DNA of 64,000 nucleotides from assembly GCA_022616615.1 (NCBI GenBank), contig JAKEER010000513.1, positions 1-64,000 of the forward strand, read 5' to 3'. The notes beneath the pieces were generated by a model, which was not told where the DNA came from, did not search any database, and was given only the letters and a program-made list of their open reading frames with translations. The translations under genes were made by a program, and so were the position numbers. This document shows positions 62,901-64,000 of the stretch, in pieces. The stretch's first letter is position 1, and each line of letters starts with the position of its first letter. This stretch comes from Acidobacteriota bacterium (GTDB taxonomy: Bacteria; Acidobacteriota; Terriglobia; Versatilivoradales; Versatilivoraceae).

Positions 62901-63175
62901 ATCAGGGAGATGAGCCAAGTGCGATCAGGGAGCTGAAGGAAGCAGTTCGGATCATGCCTCATCACGTGGATTCTCACTTTTTGTTGGCGCTTGCGCTTGA
63001 GTCCTCAGGTGAGGGCGCGCGCGCACTCAGTCATCTTCGGCGCGTGTTGGAACTCAATCCCGATCATGTTGAAGCAGGGCAGGAACTCGAACGGCTTCTC
63101 AAAAAGTCTCCAGAGTCCTTAGGATCGGAGTCACAGCGGACTGCTACTCAGGCCAATCCCGAATCGGCGCCTTGA
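59993..63175 (+). CDS. Very large exported TPR-repeat protein
   Basis: A protein of 1060 residues with a signal peptide or anchor (SLVGLLFLTIWGGAQVFFVAMA). Almost the whole length is TPR repeats, roughly 24-26 units of 34 residues, with the recurrent signature YPEAYYSMGLVLKQKG / AEAHHNLGALLSGTG and LKP..AEAH turns. A less regular, very charged stretch at about 425-475 (EEKSR-type KQKEESRSRHPKQSSKRH) separates two TPR superhelices. No enzymatic domain. The near-identical repeats suggest internal duplication. Likely a periplasmic scaffold. Confidence 0.9.
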   Translation: MSKHLCSSLVGLLFLTIWGGAQVFFVAMAEAPGKLVLAQEHERQAYLQLKAKNLRGAIQEFRSALMLNPGSLPAHVGLGVALRETGDVIGSISEFHMALQLNPNDFEAHYNLALTYGQKGDLENSKAKLLRALEIKPESAEAHHHLGVLLAGWPQREDYQAASAEFKKAIKYKPNFPEAHKNLAIALAALGDRDGSLAEFKSALELNPNYPEAYYSMGLVLKQKGASDEAIEAFRFALKHKRDYAEARLQLGLLLMRRKELDQSIVELRKATELKPDFREAYNVLGQALALKGDAEAARIEIQKSELLRQHAERATEARHLSNAGVELLQKMQLEEAEAKMRKAAELDPDSPIARYNLGLVLAAKGDFKTAIPEFRKASKHQPENPKIYLNLGRALELNGDLEAAMGEYEQALRLRPDYREARKALEDISAKQKEESRSRHPKQSSKRHLDVFREGTEKELKTAEMLRKAQLERDRARVHNNQALELWEKGDIEGSIRQYRHSLSRDPTDALVHYNLALALQRKQDLDGALLELQMALHHKPNFAEAHNDLGLLLQGKGELQSAVDHFRSALSLKPDFVEANYNLGASLMQQDNHQDAEMALRNALTLKPNYAQAHYALALTLDVKGRSEEAESEFRQALTLKPSFAEAHYGLGKLLRRLNQYDAALQELQAAVRLRPNHAEAHVELAQTLERVGRLEAAVFEFREAARLNPNSPEVRYLLGRTLRKAGEEASAAAEFRESERLRQQSRNRIETLKHKDLGIEYLQKGDFERAILELRDAVKLEPRDADAHYNLGLGLRQIGNAVDAKNAFQLAVRLKDDFAEAHNNLGVVLAQQGNVEEATREFQRAVQLKPSYAEAHHNLGALLSGTGDLKRAIVALQEAVSLRPVYAEAHLNLGLAYGRSGNLENAIDQFRLAVQQQPDYLEARFNLGLALAGSSSYEAAASELKKVLAVKPDHGEARYFLGRVMRDQGDEPSAIRELKEAVRIMPHHVDSHFLLALALESSGEGARALSHLRRVLELNPDHVEAGQELERLLKKSPESLGSESQRTATQANPESAP

Positions 63176-63220
63176 TTCTCAGTGGCATCCTCACCTTCAT
63201 CACTACTCGCCAAGGATCTG

Positions 63221-64000
63221 GTGGAGCATGCATCTGTGCCGCCAGGATCGTCAAGACATCGATTTCTGGTTTCTCTTCTGAATAGAACTCTGGTGCGAAC
63301 AGTAATTCCGAGTTTTCTGCTATTGGTCGGTGTTCTCGCCTTGACTGTGGGCGGTGCACGAGATTCTCGCTCCATCGAGGATCTGCGGAAAGCGGAGTCA
63401 GCTCTAAATCAGACGCGTCTGGATGAAGCTCTAACGCTTTGCCTCCAAGTCATCGAGAGGGATTCTAAGTATGCACCCGCTTATTACCTTCTAGGAACCA
63501 TTTACGAGCAACAGGGTTCCAAGGAGTCTGCAAAGCAAGCATTACTGAAGGCGCTCAAGCTCGATCCTGGGCATTTGGCTAGCCATCTTAAACTCGGTAC
63601 CATTCACCTCCAGGAAGGCGACTTCAGCTCGGCAGCCAAAGCTTTGCAGACAGCCGCTACGCTCGGCGATGCGTCAGGGGCAAGCCAATACGGCCTGGGG
63701 CTCATCTTAGTTTCGAAGTCGAAATATGCACAGGCACGCCCACTTCTGCTTGCGGCGGTCAGAACCGATCCCAAAAACGCAGAAAAACTCTTTGCGTTGA
63801 TAGCGGTTGAACTTCAGTTAAAGCAACGAACCAAGGCACGCACCCATTCCCTTCAGCTGGCAAGACTTCACTCAGGCAATCCTTGGGTCCTGTATCGGCT
63901 TGGTATTTTGTTCATACAGCATCAGATGCTTGATGACGCGCAGGCACAACTCGAAAGGGCAGCGACCTTGTTGTCAGGAACGACTGACCTGAAGGGCGTG
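63221..64000 (+). CDS. Exported TPR protein, partial (continues past the right edge)
   Basis: No ATG is available near the start. GTG 63221 (VEHASVPPG) has AGGA four bases upstream; GTG 63182, 63236 and 63293 are alternatives. All are in frame with one hydrophobic segment (VIPSFLLLVGVLALTVGG), followed by TPR units (LDEALTLCLQVIERDSKYA, YYLLGTIYEQQGSKESAKQAL). The frame stays open for 260 codons to the edge. It follows the large TPR gene by 45 bases and is probably co-transcribed. Confidence 0.75.
   Translation, partial: MEHASVPPGSSRHRFLVSLLNRTLVRTVIPSFLLLVGVLALTVGGARDSRSIEDLRKAESALNQTRLDEALTLCLQVIERDSKYAPAYYLLGTIYEQQGSKESAKQALLKALKLDPGHLASHLKLGTIHLQEGDFSSAAKALQTAATLGDASGASQYGLGLILVSKSKYAQARPLLLAAVRTDPKNAEKLFALIAVELQLKQRTKARTHSLQLARLHSGNPWVLYRLGILFIQHQMLDDAQAQLERAATLLSGTTDLKGV

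Overview
The window reads as chromosomal DNA of a soil-type Acidobacteriota (Bryobacterales/Solibacter-like). The evidence is large TonB-dependent receptors with an N-terminal carboxypeptidase-regulatory (Cna-B-like) domain, paired DUF1501 and DUF1549/DUF1553 genes, CRTAC1-type ASPIC/UnbV proteins, very long TPR proteins, and an ECF sigma/zinc-finger anti-sigma pair beside a TPR-CHAT protein. This assignment is inferred from gene families; no rRNA or marker gene is present.

Layout. (1) 1-13.6 kb, minus strand: one compact conjugation-type type IV secretion operon (virB2-B3-B4-x-B5-x-B6-B8-B9-B10-x-x-B11 and five more genes), tightly coupled, with no relaxase or coupling protein in view. (2) 13.6-23.1 kb: a signalling island with a TPR-CHAT protease, a divergent membrane-anchored nucleoside phosphorylase, a TonB receptor, a zinc-finger membrane anti-sigma factor and its ECF sigma factor. 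(3) 23.2-25.3 kb: a HigBA toxin-antitoxin pair with a perfect palindromic operator, then mobile-element debris: a shattered parA, the 3' part of a tRNA (probably tRNA-Pro), a second diverged copy of the sequence lying upstream of the T4SS operon, and a scrap of glycogen-debranching enzyme. (4) 25.3-35.6 kb: a decaying carbohydrate locus with an intact metallophosphoesterase, GH2 enzyme and cyclase, a frameshifted TIM-barrel gene, a CocE-hydrolase/TonB-receptor junction, and receptor pieces on both strands. (5) 35.6-39.1 kb: a complete IS21-family element carrying a third, translationally coupled gene and inserted into a TonB receptor gene; removing it with one target duplication restores the reading frame. 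(6) 39.3-49.2 kb: a catabolic cluster (DUF1501, DUF1549/1553, D-2-hydroxyacid dehydrogenase, SDR, E1 alpha, E1 beta, free lipoyl domain, GntR regulator, MFS permease). (7) 49.2-52.5 kb: a coupled TPR + CRTAC1 pair. (8) 52.9-59.7 kb: a second DUF1501/DUF1549-DUF1553 module with its own dehydrogenase and GntR regulator. (9) 59.8-64 kb: a 1060-residue TPR protein behind a promoter carrying a GntR-type operator, then a second exported TPR protein that runs off the window.

The most interesting combination is region 2. A sigma factor, a membrane zinc-finger anti-sigma factor and a TPR-CHAT protease lie together with a nucleoside-cleaving domain but no CRISPR. This resembles the protease-sigma wiring known from type III-E CRISPR (Csx29/Csx30/RpoE), here possibly coupled to an outer-membrane receptor. 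Also notable are the three-gene IS21 element, the shared promoter with a palindromic -10 region in front of the interrupted receptor and the catabolic operon, and the clustering of broken and inverted gene pieces at 25-35 kb.
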